A DNA stretch of 64,000 nt from Agromyces bracchium. Lineage in GTDB: Bacteria > Actinomycetota > Actinomycetes > Actinomycetales > Microbacteriaceae. Below the pieces are notes generated by a model, which saw only the letters and a list, made by a program, of their open reading frames with translations, had not been told where the DNA came from and did no database searches. Positions 7,967-16,860 of this stretch are shown piece after piece. How positions within the stretch are numbered: position 1 is the first letter of the stretch; each line of letters opens with the position of its first letter. Made by a program: the position numbers and the translations under genes. The stretch covers positions 1 to 64,000 of the forward strand of contig NZ_WMLB01000006.1 of NCBI RefSeq assembly GCF_009709675.1. Reading direction: 5' to 3'.

Positions 7967-10477
7967 TCAGATGAAGAGCGTCGTCCCGGACTTCTCCGCC
8001 TCGCCGAGGAAGGTCGCGACGCCGCCGAACTCGATCCCCTCCATCAGGTCGGTGTCGGCGATGCCGAGGAGGTCCATCGTCATGGTGCAGGCGATGAGCC
8101 GCGCCCCGCCCTCACGGGCGGCCGACATCAGTTCGGGCACCGACTGCACGTCGTGCTCCTTCATCACGTGCTTGATCATCGCCGGCCCGGCGCCCGCCAT
8201 GTTCATCTGCGAGAGCGGCAGCCGGTCGGGGCCCGAGGGCATCATCATGCCCATCATCCGCTCGAGCGCGCCGTGGTCGCGCTTCGGCGCGTGCTCGCGC
8301 CGCAGCGCGTTGAGGCCCCAGAACGTGAAGAACATCGAGACCTGCTGCCCCATCGCGAGCGCGCCGTTCGCGATGATGAACGCGGCGAGCATCTTGTCGA
8401 GGTCGCCGGAGAACACGACGAACGAGGTCTGGTTCCTCCGCTCGGTGACGGCGGTGGTTCCGGATGGCGCGGTGCCGCCCTTGCGGAAGGCCGCGACGAA
8501 GCCCGGCCCGTCGGGCGTCATCGACAGCACCTCGTGCCCGTGGCTCGCCGCCCAGGCCGGCCCGTCGCTGACGAACCCCGGGTCGGAGACGCGCACGACG
8601 ACCTCGTCGCCGGCGGCCAGCTCGCCCATGGTCGCCGAGAGGCGCATGATGGGGCCCGGGCAGGCGAGCCCGGTGCAGTCGAGGTCGACCGACTTTCCCG
8701 TGCCCTTCGTCGCCGCGATGAGGTCGACCGCCTCGGCGTAGGCGATCTCGGGCGGCGGCGCGACGGTCGACGCGGGCTCGACCTCGTGCCGGAAGCGGAA
8801 CGTGTTCGACCCGCCCGACAGCGTCGCGACATCCGCGAAGCCGCGCTGCACGAGCAGCCGGTAGGCGAGGTAGCTGCGGAACCCCACGGCGCAGTACAGG
8901 CGGACCGGGACCGAACGGTCCCACTCCTCGCTCGCGGCGCGCAGCGTCGCGAGCGGCACGTTCTCGGCGCCCGGGATGTGCCAGATCCCGTACTCCTCCG
9001 GCGTCCGCACGTCGACGAGCCGCGCCCCCTCGACCGCGGCCGGCCAGTCGCTCGCGTACCAGAGCACGAGGTCGCCCTGCAGCACGTTGCTCGCGACGAA
9101 GCCCGCCATGTTGACGGGGTCCTTCGCCGATCCGAACGGCGGCGCGTAGGCGAGCTCGAGCTCCTCGAGGTCGTGCACGGTGCCGCCGAGGCGGATGACC
9201 GTCGCGAGCACGTCGAGCCGCTTGTCGACGCCGTCGAAGCCCGCGACCTGTGCGCCGAGGATCCGCCCGTCGCCCGGGGCGAACAGCAGCTTGAGGTGCA
9301 TCTGCGCGGTGCCCGGGTAGTAGCCGGCGTGCCCGGAGGGGTGGATGTGGATCGCGCGGTACTCGATGCCCTCGGCGACGAGCTGGCGTTCGGTGGCGCC
9401 GGTGCCGCCCGCGACCATGTCGAACACCTTGACGATCGAGGTGCCCTGGGTCGAGCGGTACTCGGTTTCGCGGCCGCACATGTTCTCGGCGGCGACGCGC
9501 GCCTCGCGGTTCGCCGGGCCGGCGAGCGGCGTGATCCACGAGCCGGGGAGCACCGTGTGCGGGGTCTCGACGGCGTCGCCCGCCGCCCAGATCGACGGGT
9601 CCGACGTGCGCATGTGCGTGTCGACCCGGATGCCGCCGCGCGGCCCGAGCTCGAGGCCGGCATCCGCCGCCAGGCCCACGTTCGGCCGCAGGCCGGCCGA
9701 GAGGATCACGAGGTCGGCGTCGACGAACCGGGTGTTCGTGAGCTCGACCGTGAGCCCGCCGCCTGCACGTTCGGTGAACGCCGCGGCCCCGGTCGAGAGG
9801 AAGAGCTCAACGCCGCGGCTGCGCAGGTGCTGCTCGACGGGCACCGAGACCTCCTTGTCGAGCGGCGGCAGGATCTGGTCGGCGAGCTCGACGATCGTCA
9901 CCGACGCGCCGCGGTGCTGGAGGTTCTCGGCCATCTCGACGCCGATGTAGCCGGCGCCGATGACGACGGCCCTCACGGGTGCGCCGGTCCGTCCTGCACC
10001 GCTCCGGCCGGGGGCGGATGCCGCGGCCGCGAGCGCCTCGTCGAGCTGCGCCTTGATCTCGTCCATGTCGGTGACGTTCCGCAGCACGTGCACGCCGGGC
10101 AGGTCGATGCCGGGCAGCGGCGGCCGGAGCGGGTCGGCGCCCGGGCAGAGCGCGAGCTTGTCGTAGGCCTCGACGTACTCGCGGCCGGTCGCGGTCTCGC
10201 GCACGGTCACGGTCTTCGCCGACCGGTCGAGCGAGACGACCTCGGCGCCGACGCGCACGTCGATGGCGAGCGATTCATGCAGGCTCTCGGGTGTCTGCAG
10301 CAGGAGGCGGCTGCGATCGGTGATGACCTCGCCGATGTGGTACGGCAGGCCGCAGTTCGCGAACGAGACGTAGTCGCCGCGCTCGAGCACCACGATCTCG
10401 GCGAACTCGTCGAGGCGACGTGCACGTGCCGCGACCGAGGCTCCGCCCGCGACCCCTCCGACGACGACGATCTTCAT
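7967..10477 (-). CDS. CoA-disulfide reductase-type flavoprotein with rhodanese, TusA-like and DsrE-like domains
   Basis: The 836-residue product starts at ATG 10477. Residues 1-450 are a class I pyridine nucleotide-disulfide oxidoreductase with FAD motif VVVGGVAGGASVAARARR. It has the single redox cysteine of CoA-disulfide/persulfide reductases in SFANCGLPYH (Cys42). A rhodanese domain follows (about 460-555) with active-site Cys529 in CAVGFR. A TusA-like domain (about 575-645) carries Cys606 in CPGP. A DsrE-type domain (about 675-836) has Cys797 in ACTMTMDLLG. All four expected thiols are present, so the protein could relay sulfane sulfur from a persulfide to a carrier or reduce CoA persulfide using NAD(P)H. 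The domain combination is known in bacteria, and the exact substrate is not predictable here. It is divergent from the organomercurial lyase gene. Confidence 0.9.
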   Translation of the reverse strand: MKIVVVGGVAGGASVAARARRLDEFAEIVVLERGDYVSFANCGLPYHIGEVITDRSRLLLQTPESLHESLAIDVRVGAEVVSLDRSAKTVTVRETATGREYVEAYDKLALCPGADPLRPPLPGIDLPGVHVLRNVTDMDEIKAQLDEALAAAASAPGRSGAGRTGAPVRAVVIGAGYIGVEMAENLQHRGASVTIVELADQILPPLDKEVSVPVEQHLRSRGVELFLSTGAAAFTERAGGGLTVELTNTRFVDADLVILSAGLRPNVGLAADAGLELGPRGGIRVDTHMRTSDPSIWAAGDAVETPHTVLPGSWITPLAGPANREARVAAENMCGRETEYRSTQGTSIVKVFDMVAGGTGATERQLVAEGIEYRAIHIHPSGHAGYYPGTAQMHLKLLFAPGDGRILGAQVAGFDGVDKRLDVLATVIRLGGTVHDLEELELAYAPPFGSAKDPVNMAGFVASNVLQGDLVLWYASDWPAAVEGARLVDVRTPEEYGIWHIPGAENVPLATLRAASEEWDRSVPVRLYCAVGFRSYLAYRLLVQRGFADVATLSGGSNTFRFRHEVEPASTVAPPPEIAYAEAVDLIAATKGTGKSVDLDCTGLACPGPIMRLSATMGELAAGDEVVVRVSDPGFVSDGPAWAASHGHEVLSMTPDGPGFVAAFRKGGTAPSGTTAVTERRNQTSFVVFSGDLDKMLAAFIIANGALAMGQQVSMFFTFWGLNALRREHAPKRDHGALERMMGMMMPSGPDRLPLSQMNMAGAGPAMIKHVMKEHDVQSVPELMSAAREGGARLIACTMTMDLLGIADTDLMEGIEFGGVATFLGEAEKSGTTLFI

Positions 10478-10576
10478 GCTGCGCCCTTCCGTTCGTACGG
10501 TGCCGGCGGCCCGGGTCGGCCGTCGCGCCCGATGCTAGGCGGCGGTCGCGGCCCGCGGCCGGGACGTCGGTCCTGC

Positions 10577-10591
10577 GACCCCGTTCGGGGG
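10577..10591. repeat. 15-base repeat GACCCCGTTCGGGGG, copy 2
   Basis: This is identical to the 15-mer at 7893-7907 and lies in the 150-base divergent intergenic region between the sulfur-transfer gene (start 10477) and the merB-like gene (start 10628). The palindromic CCCCG-TT-CGGGG core would suit a regulator of either gene. A terminator role is unlikely at this site because both flanking genes point away from it. Confidence 0.5.
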
Positions 10592-10627
10592 CCGCATGCG
10601 CACGGCGTCCGGGCGTACCCTGCACGG

Positions 10628-11359
10628 ATGGACGCGCACGGAGTCGACGACGAACGCCACGCCGACGAGGCCGAGCGGGTGCGGCTCGCCGTGTACCGGG
10701 GCTTCGCCGCCGACGGCGTCGCCCCCTCGCGCGAGGCGCTCGCCGTGATCGCGACGACGGATGCCGCGGGCGTCGACCGCGCGCTCGCGACGCTCGCCGC
10801 GCAGCGCCACGTCGTGCTCGACGACGGCGGCCGGATCGTCATGGCGCACCCGTTCGCGAGCATCAACCTCGGGTTCTCGGTCATGGGCGAGCGCACGCTC
10901 TGGTGGGGCGGCTGCGCGTGGGACTCGTTCGCGATCCCGAACCTGCTCGACGACGTCGACGAGGTGCTCGTCGCGACGACGTGCCCCGCCTGCGGCACCC
11001 CGCACGCGTGGGTCGTCGACGCCGACGGCCCGCCGGCGGGCGACCAGGTCGCGCACTTCCTCGTGCCGACGGCGCACATCTGGGACGACGTGGTGCACAC
11101 CTGCGGCCACCAGCGGATCTTCTGCGACGAGCGATGCGTCGACGACTGGCTGCGCGCGACGGGGAACACGCGCGGGTCGGTCTTCGACCTCGCGACGCTC
11201 TGGCGGCTGGCCGCCCACTGGTACGACGGCCGCCTCGACTCCCCCTACGTGCGACGGGAGCCCTCCGAGGCACGTGCGTACTTCGCGGACGTCGGCCTGT
11301 CGGGCGCGTTCTGGGGGCTCGGCGACGACGGGTCATCCGCCCGGCCGGTCACGGGCTGA
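10628..11359 (+). CDS. merB: Organomercurial (alkylmercury) lyase, MerB family
   Basis: The 243-residue product starts at ATG 10628. MerB cleaves the carbon-mercury bond of organomercurials by protonolysis, releasing Hg(II), in the cytosol. The three catalytic residues known from plasmid R831b MerB occur at the same numbers: Cys96 and Asp99 in GGCAWDSFAIPNLL, and Cys159 in VHTCGHQRIF. The protein has extra residues at the C-terminus compared with the 212-residue reference (to 243), including Cys166 and Cys170. The N-terminus forms the expected winged-helix-like segment. No merA, merR, merT or merP gene is visible nearby, so either mercury reduction is encoded elsewhere or the enzyme has another role. 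The neighbouring flavoprotein is of the CoA-disulfide reductase type, not MerA. Confidence 0.88.
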   Translation: MDAHGVDDERHADEAERVRLAVYRGFAADGVAPSREALAVIATTDAAGVDRALATLAAQRHVVLDDGGRIVMAHPFASINLGFSVMGERTLWWGGCAWDSFAIPNLLDDVDEVLVATTCPACGTPHAWVVDADGPPAGDQVAHFLVPTAHIWDDVVHTCGHQRIFCDERCVDDWLRATGNTRGSVFDLATLWRLAAHWYDGRLDSPYVRREPSEARAYFADVGLSGAFWGLGDDGSSARPVTG

Positions 11360-11457
11360 GGGACGCGCCCGCCGCGCCCTTCCGCGCGACGCGTGCCCGG
11401 GAGTACCGTGACGATCGGGCGGAGCGGCGGGGGCCGGTCGTCCGGGGGGACGCGATC

Positions 11458-12501
11458 ATGGCGCGGAATCTGGTGCTCTGCCTGGACGGGACGGCCGGCC
11501 AGGTGCGGGGCGATGCCGACTCGAACTGCGTGCGGCTCTACGACCTGCTCGATCTCACCGACGAGACGGCGCAGATCGCGTACTACGACCCCGGCGTCGG
11601 CACGTTCGCGTCGCCCGGCGCGTGGACGCCCGTCGCCCGCGGGCTGTCCCGACTCGGCGGGCTGATCTACGGCGCCGGCATGCGCCAGAACCTCGGCGAG
11701 GCGTACGCGTGGCTCATGCAGAACTGGCGACCGGGCGACCGGATCTTCGTGTTCGGGTTCAGCCGCGGCGCGTTCACGGCCAGGGCGCTGGCCGGGATGC
11801 TCCGGCTCATCGGGCTCATGCGGCCGGGTTCGGAGAACCAGCTGCAGTACGCGGTCGCGAAGTACGCCCGCCGTGGCGGCGAGGGTCGGATCCCATGGGA
11901 CGAGATCCATCGGTTCTCGCGGCTCTTCGCCCAGCAGGTCGACGGACGCAGCACGATCCCGATCGAGTACCTCGGGCTGTGGGACACCGTGAAGGCCCTC
12001 GGCGTCGTCCGCGTCGCGCCCGACTGGCCTTACACGCGGCAGCTGCCGAACGCGCAGCACATCCGCCACGCGATCTCGATCGACGAGCGGCGGCGCCCGT
12101 TCCGGGAGTACGAGGTGCGCACGAAGGCCCCCGAGACGCTCGAGGAGGCCTGGTTCGCCGGCATCCACTCGGATGTCGGCGGCACCTTCGCCGACGACCC
12201 GAAGCTCTCGACCATCGCGTTGAAGTGGGTGCTCGAGGGGGCGCTCGACCACGGCCTGAGGGTCGACGCGAAGCGCACCGCGAGGGCGTTCGAGGGATTC
12301 TCCCCCGCCCACGCCGCGGGAGCGGCGCACCGCAACAGCGCGGTCTGGAGCCTGCTCGTCCCGCGCCGCCGTCCGATCCCGCCGGGGGTCAGGGTGCACG
12401 CGAGCGTGCGCGACCGGATGTCGGCGACCGACTACCGGCCGCGGCTGCCCGCCGACGCGACGTGGGTCGACGACGACTGGGCGACGCTCCGGCCGAGCTA
12501 G
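11458..12501 (+). CDS. DUF2235 alpha/beta-hydrolase-like protein
   Basis: The 347-residue product begins at ATG 11458. It opens with NLVLCLDGTAG, typical of DUF2235, and carries the nucleophile elbow GFSRG with Ser102. Further conserved blocks are YLGLWDTVKALG (about 165-176) and WFAGIHSDVGG (about 230-240), which carries the likely catalytic His and Asp. DUF2235 includes phospholipase-type effectors such as Tle1, but many members are housekeeping or uncharacterised. There is no signal peptide, membrane span or nearby secretion gene, so a toxin role is not supported. It follows merB by 98 bases on the same strand and is convergent with the MBL gene. Confidence 0.85.
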   Translation: MARNLVLCLDGTAGQVRGDADSNCVRLYDLLDLTDETAQIAYYDPGVGTFASPGAWTPVARGLSRLGGLIYGAGMRQNLGEAYAWLMQNWRPGDRIFVFGFSRGAFTARALAGMLRLIGLMRPGSENQLQYAVAKYARRGGEGRIPWDEIHRFSRLFAQQVDGRSTIPIEYLGLWDTVKALGVVRVAPDWPYTRQLPNAQHIRHAISIDERRRPFREYEVRTKAPETLEEAWFAGIHSDVGGTFADDPKLSTIALKWVLEGALDHGLRVDAKRTARAFEGFSPAHAAGAAHRNSAVWSLLVPRRRPIPPGVRVHASVRDRMSATDYRPRLPADATWVDDDWATLRPS

Positions 12502-12521
12502 GCGCGCACGCCTTTGCGCGC
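12502..12521. terminator. Bidirectional stem-loop between convergent genes
   Basis: GCGCGCA-CGCCTT-TGCGCGC forms a perfect 7-base stem with a 6-base loop. It starts directly after the DUF2235 stop and ends 20 bases before the stop of the convergent MBL gene. The position is right for a shared terminator. Confidence 0.5.
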
Positions 12522-12541
12522 GCGTGCCGTGCGCCGTCCGA

Positions 12542-13849
12542 TCAGGGCACGCGGAAGCGCACCTCGCTCCAGAGCCCGTCGGGGCCGACCTCGACGTCGA
12601 GGTCGCCGTCGCCGCCGACCGCAGCGGCACCGGTCGCCGGGTCGTCCGCGCGGATCACGTTCGCGCCGCTCTCGTGCAGCGCCTCGAGGATCTCCGACTT
12701 CGGGATGCTGTCCTGCCACGCCTTGACCGTGCCGACGGGCACCATCGCGACCCCTCCCGCGTGGACGAGCTCGTGCGCCACGGGCTTCGGCGTCGCGTTG
12801 TGCGAGCCGTGGTGGCCGACCTTGTAGAACGCGGCGCCCGTCACGAGCGCCCGCGACTCGGGGTCGCCCAGCACGTGCTCCCAAGCGCCCTGCTGGGAGT
12901 CGCCGACGAAGACGAACCGCGTCCCGCGGACATCGAGCACGAAGAAGAGGCTCGTGTTGTTCACGGAGCGTTCGAGGACGGATGCCGCGCGCAGCAGCGC
13001 CTCCTCGTCGAGCGCGAGCCCTCCGAGGCGCATCGCGTTGCGCGCACGCACGAGCTGGATCGGGATCCGAGCCGACACCTCGTCGCGAGGCACCTCGTAC
13101 ATGCGGTCGAAGATGTCGAACTCGTCGTCGCGCCCGTTCTCGGCGGCCGCCTCCTCCAGCCAGTGCACGGCCGCGGGCGGATCCATGCGCTTGAGGTCCT
13201 CGGGATCGCGGCTCGGCCCGAGCACGTGCACGACCGCTCCTTCGACCGGCAGCTCGACGCGGTTCGCCGCGGCCTCGCGCCGCGGAAGGAACCGCACGTC
13301 GTGGTGGTCGGCGCCGCCCTTGAACCCGCCGTCGACGAGCCGCGTCGCCGCGGCGAGGTTCGGGCCGGAGTTCACCGCGAAGTCCATGGCGAGCGCCATC
13401 GAACGGCCGAGCGACTCGACGGGCCGCCCGGCCGCCGCCTGCTCGACGAGCCCCTGGAGGGCGGTCGCGGCGGCCGTGAGCCCCTGGCGCAGGCCGATCG
13501 CGTCGGGATCGCGCTCGTCCTCGACGAACGGCACCCACACCTGGCCGACCTCGACCGCGGCCCAGGCGTCGTCGGCGAACCCGGACACGTGGTCGGAGTG
13601 CCGATGGGTCGCGGCGACGACGTCGATCCGCGGCATCCCGTCGGCGCTCTCGGCGGTCAGCTGCCCGATGACGGCGTCGACGACGTCGCCGATCTTCCGC
13701 GGCACGTCGCCCACGCGGGCCCGGCCGTGGCTGTGCACGCCGCAGTCGACGAGCATGCGCCAGGTCGCCCCGTCGTCGGCCACGGTCACCAGGAAGCAGT
13801 CGCCGAAGCCCGGGTTGTACATCCGGATCGTCACGGTCGCCTCGGACAT
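12542..13849 (-). CDS. Metallo-beta-lactamase-fold hydrolase (ComEC/Rec2 C-terminal-like)
   Basis: The 435-residue product starts at ATG 13849. It begins MYNPGFGDCFLVTV and has the metal-binding signature Thr81-His-Arg-His84-Ser-Asp86-His87 (HxHxDH). Later blocks include LFFVLDVRGTRFVFVGDSQQG and YKVGHHGSHNATP, the layout of ComEC/Rec2-type MBL domains that act on nucleic acids or other phosphoesters. It lacks membrane segments, so it is a stand-alone cytosolic enzyme. Its start lies 3 bases after the stop of the metallopeptidase gene, so the two are almost certainly one operon. The substrate is unknown: nuclease, phosphodiesterase and generic hydrolase are all possible. Confidence 0.8.
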   Translation of the reverse strand: MSEATVTIRMYNPGFGDCFLVTVADDGATWRMLVDCGVHSHGRARVGDVPRKIGDVVDAVIGQLTAESADGMPRIDVVAATHRHSDHVSGFADDAWAAVEVGQVWVPFVEDERDPDAIGLRQGLTAAATALQGLVEQAAAGRPVESLGRSMALAMDFAVNSGPNLAAATRLVDGGFKGGADHHDVRFLPRREAAANRVELPVEGAVVHVLGPSRDPEDLKRMDPPAAVHWLEEAAAENGRDDEFDIFDRMYEVPRDEVSARIPIQLVRARNAMRLGGLALDEEALLRAASVLERSVNNTSLFFVLDVRGTRFVFVGDSQQGAWEHVLGDPESRALVTGAAFYKVGHHGSHNATPKPVAHELVHAGGVAMVPVGTVKAWQDSIPKSEILEALHESGANVIRADDPATGAAAVGGDGDLDVEVGPDGLWSEVRFRVP

Positions 13850-13852
13850 GGC

Positions 13853-15694
13853 TCAGCCCTCCTCCGGTGCGTGCAGGCTCGCGAACGTCAACCGCCCGAC
13901 CGCGGGCTCGTCCAGCCAGATCGCGAGGGGGTCGCCGTCCTCGACCTCGCCGAACCACTCGCGGATCTCCGCGAACCGCGCGACGCCGGCCGCGTGCTGC
14001 TCGCGACCGTGGACCGCGAGCGGCTCCGACAGCTTCGCGAGCGCCTCCGGCTTCGTGAACGGCAGCGGCTTCGGAACGAGCCACGCGACCCGCCCGTCGA
14101 CGTTCGCGATCACCGTGCAGGCCGCATGGATCCGCGTGCGGGTGTCTCGATCCGAGCCCGACTCGAGGTCTTCGCGGCGCTGCACGATCTGGATGAAGAT
14201 CCTCGGGTGCGGCTGCCCGTCGGCCCCGATCTGGAATCCGACGTGCATGCCGAGCACCCGGATCCGCCCGGCGTCGGGATCGAGGCCGAGCTCGACGGCG
14301 TGCGCCTTCGCCCAGTTCACGGTCTGCGCGTACACGGCTCTCGATCGCGCCTGGGCGGCGTTGCCCGCCGCGGTGACCGAGGAGGCCGAGGGATCGAGCT
14401 TGATCGTCGAGTCGAGGATCAGCTGCCCGAGGTCGACCGTCGCCTCGCCGGTCGTGAGGCTGAGCGGCGCGGTCGGGCTCCGCCACAGCAGCGCCTGGTC
14501 GGCGAGCGAGACCACCCCGGGCGGGAAGATCCCGCGGCGCCGAAGCGCCTCGACGAGGTGACCGCGGAGGTGGATGCTGTCGTCGGGGAAGAGGTCTCGG
14601 TCGGCGGTGATCACGGCCCGCACGACGTCGCCGAACGTGACGTCGACCGCCGGCAGGTAGTCGAAGCCGCGGACGACCATGCCGAGGATCCGGTCGGCGT
14701 TCTTCACGGCCTCCGCGGCGATGCGGCGCACGAGATCGGGCGAGAGCTCGCCGTCGGCGAGCACGCCGGAGCCGCCCGTGGCGAGCCGGCGGAGATCGGC
14801 GATCCTCGATCGGTAGGTCGCGAGGTAGGCGTCGAACACGGCCGCCACGAAGATCGCCCCGCGCCGGTGCGGCTCGCGTGCCGCCTGGAAGTCGGCCGGG
14901 TCGGGCGCCGAACCGACCGCCGAGCGCAGCGGCCCGCCCCGCCCGGTCGACCGCCCGAACTCGTCCGCGAGCGAGAGCAGCGCCGCGGCATCCGCCAGCT
15001 CGCTGCGCGAGCCGGCCACGAAGTCCTCGACGATGTCGGTGAAGAGGAAGTGGTGGAACAGCGCGACGAGGTCGGCGAACGCCTCGTGGAACGCGAACAC
15101 GTCGGAGTTCGTCGCGATCGTGAACATCGGACGCAGGCGGTGCACGATGGCGTGCGTGACCTCGTGGGCGATGATGTCGACCGACAGGCACGTGAACATG
15201 AGCTGATGCGGCAGGCTCGCCTGCGAGTCGGAGTCGTCGGCGCGGTAGTAGCCGAACAGCACGGCGCGCCGCTCCGGGTCGAAGTACGCGTTGCGGCCGT
15301 AGAACGCGTGCGGCACCAAGCGGAGCCGGTCGTCGCCGCGCCAGCGGAACCGCCGCCCCGTGAAGCGCTCGAAGCGCTCGATGACGCTCATCGTGATCGC
15401 GTAGACGATCTGCTGGTGCGACCGCGGGTCGCTCTCCGACGGGCGCAGCCCGTCCTGCGCGAGCACGGGCGGATCGTCGAGGTCGACGGGGTGGTACCAG
15501 CGGCGGCGCGTGGCGTCGTAGTCGACCACCTGGACGAGTTCGCCGTCCGGGCCCGGCCGGAGGCCGGTCTCGAAGGGGATGTCGACCGTGAGGAACTGGC
15601 CGCTGAGCCGCGAGCTCATCGGGTCGAACGCGAACGCGCGCAGGAGGCGGCGATCGGGTGCCTGGACGGCGGGCACGTTGTGATTGGAGAGCAT
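13853..15694 (-). CDS. Cytosolic zinc metallopeptidase (gluzincin-like, HEVTH)
   Basis: I chose ATG 15694 because GAGGAGG lies 8 bases upstream; this gives 613 residues. An ATG 27 codons further upstream has no such site. The zinc motif His177-Glu-Val-Thr-His181 lies in a predicted helix. EAFAD with Glu204 follows 23 residues later, which fits the third ligand of gluzincin peptidases. There is no signal peptide or transmembrane segment, unlike secreted M4 thermolysins. The C-terminal 300 residues do not match anything I recognise. The MBL-fold gene follows after 3 bases. The pairing implies a shared task; substrate and trigger are unknown. Confidence 0.75.
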   Translation of the reverse strand: MLSNHNVPAVQAPDRRLLRAFAFDPMSSRLSGQFLTVDIPFETGLRPGPDGELVQVVDYDATRRRWYHPVDLDDPPVLAQDGLRPSESDPRSHQQIVYAITMSVIERFERFTGRRFRWRGDDRLRLVPHAFYGRNAYFDPERRAVLFGYYRADDSDSQASLPHQLMFTCLSVDIIAHEVTHAIVHRLRPMFTIATNSDVFAFHEAFADLVALFHHFLFTDIVEDFVAGSRSELADAAALLSLADEFGRSTGRGGPLRSAVGSAPDPADFQAAREPHRRGAIFVAAVFDAYLATYRSRIADLRRLATGGSGVLADGELSPDLVRRIAAEAVKNADRILGMVVRGFDYLPAVDVTFGDVVRAVITADRDLFPDDSIHLRGHLVEALRRRGIFPPGVVSLADQALLWRSPTAPLSLTTGEATVDLGQLILDSTIKLDPSASSVTAAGNAAQARSRAVYAQTVNWAKAHAVELGLDPDAGRIRVLGMHVGFQIGADGQPHPRIFIQIVQRREDLESGSDRDTRTRIHAACTVIANVDGRVAWLVPKPLPFTKPEALAKLSEPLAVHGREQHAAGVARFAEIREWFGEVEDGDPLAIWLDEPAVGRLTFASLHAPEEG

Positions 15695-15817
15695 CGCAGG
15701 CCTCCTCGACAAGGCTGGAACGCATGATGCTGCCGTGCTAAGGCCGAAACTAGCGATCCGCGACCGCCCCGGCAACAGTGCGGACCCTGAGGTCTCGCAT
15801 CGACCCGTTCCGGCGGA

Positions 15818-16753
15818 CTACGCCCAGGGCGCCGACTCCGGCGCGCCCGCGAGCCGTGCGATGCGCGCCCGCGCGTTGCGCTCGCTCGGCGACATCCGCC
15901 CGAACCTGCGAACCCCGATCGCGAGCACCGCGCGAGTGAGGGTGATCGCCGGCCACCACGGTCGCCTGAGGCCGAGCAGGTCGCGCTCGCGCGCGCCGAG
16001 CGAGGCGACCGCCCCGCCGAACAGGATCGGGTAGATGCGGCCGACCACGCCGGGCAGGCCCGGTCGCCGGATGAACCGGACGGCCTCGGCCACGCGCTCG
16101 TCGGGCCGCGCGTCGGCGAGGAAGCCGTCGAGCTCGGCGCGAAGCCCGGCGAGCGAGGTCGGCGGTGCGCGCACGCCCATGAGGCGCCCGACCTCGGCCC
16201 ACTCGCGCACGTACGCGTCGGCGCCGCCGGGGATCGGGCCGCCCCACCGCTGATGCGCGCCGATGAACGCCTCCGTGAACGTGTCGTGCACCCAGCGCAG
16301 CAGGTCCTCGTCGTTGGCAGCGTATGGGCGCACGTCGCCGCGGGCGTCGACGTAGGTGCCGGTCACCCGCTCGTGCAGGCGCGACACCGAGGCGCACGCG
16401 GCCGCCGCGGCCCGCCGGTCGCCGAACGTGGTCGTCGCGACCCAGCGCACCGTGCCGTCGAGCCGCCCGAGCGGGTCCTCGCGGTAGCGGGAGTGGTCGT
16501 GCACGCCCGCCATCGCGCCCGGATGCAGCGTCTGGAGCAGCAGCGCGCGGATCCCCGCGACGAGCGTCGGCAGTGCGCCGTTCACCGCCCACACGGCGCT
16601 GCCCGGCCCGAAGAGCCCGGCATCGTCGCCCTCGGCGAGCGCCTGCGTCCACGTCGGCGGCTCGTCGTGGCGACGCCGCAGCGGACTCCACCGCGGACGA
16701 CCCTCGCCGGCCGCCGCGCCCGCCCCGGCGCCGTCGCGTCCTGCCCCGGCCAT
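15818..16753 (-). CDS. MpaB-like (DUF2236) oxygenase family protein
   Basis: From ATG 16753 the product is 311 residues. It contains VWAVNGALPTLVAGIRALLLQTLHPGAMAGVHDHSRY (read as overlapping short motifs), matching the latex-clearing-protein/MpaB family, which binds a b-type heme. Typical blocks are the HPGAMAGV, TTFGDRRAAAAA and VHDTFTEAFIGAHQRW segments. Family members include rubber oxygenase Lcp and mycophenolic acid oxidase MpaB; bacterial DUF2236 proteins mostly have no known substrate. The start is divergent from the CaCA exchanger at 16861. A longer open frame exists upstream, but its composition (Arg/Ser-rich) and the divergent promoter region argue against it. Confidence 0.82.
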   Translation of the reverse strand: MAGAGRDGAGAGAAAGEGRPRWSPLRRRHDEPPTWTQALAEGDDAGLFGPGSAVWAVNGALPTLVAGIRALLLQTLHPGAMAGVHDHSRYREDPLGRLDGTVRWVATTTFGDRRAAAAACASVSRLHERVTGTYVDARGDVRPYAANDEDLLRWVHDTFTEAFIGAHQRWGGPIPGGADAYVREWAEVGRLMGVRAPPTSLAGLRAELDGFLADARPDERVAEAVRFIRRPGLPGVVGRIYPILFGGAVASLGARERDLLGLRRPWWPAITLTRAVLAIGVRRFGRMSPSERNARARIARLAGAPESAPWA

Positions 16754-16860
16754 GCATCCGACGGTAGGCGGTCGCGCCGCGCGCGCACCTGCGGATTCGC
16801 TGCGAAAGGCCCTACTGTCGAACGACGGACCGACGACCGGCACGCGGCGGAGGGAGCGGG

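Noticed and set aside
7967-10477. Reading the flavoprotein next to merB as mercuric reductase MerA
   Set aside because: It has the single-Cys SFANCG site of CoA-disulfide reductases plus rhodanese/TusA/DsrE domains, and lacks the paired-cysteine site and C-terminal CC of MerA.
11458-12501. DUF2235 protein as a type VI secretion lipase effector
   Set aside because: No VgrG, PAAR, immunity or secretion genes are present, and actinobacteria rarely carry such systems.
12498-15725. Long open frames on both strands across the MBL/metallopeptidase operon
   Set aside because: They read as Arg/Ala/Gly strings without motifs, whereas the chosen frames carry HxHxDH and HEVTH.
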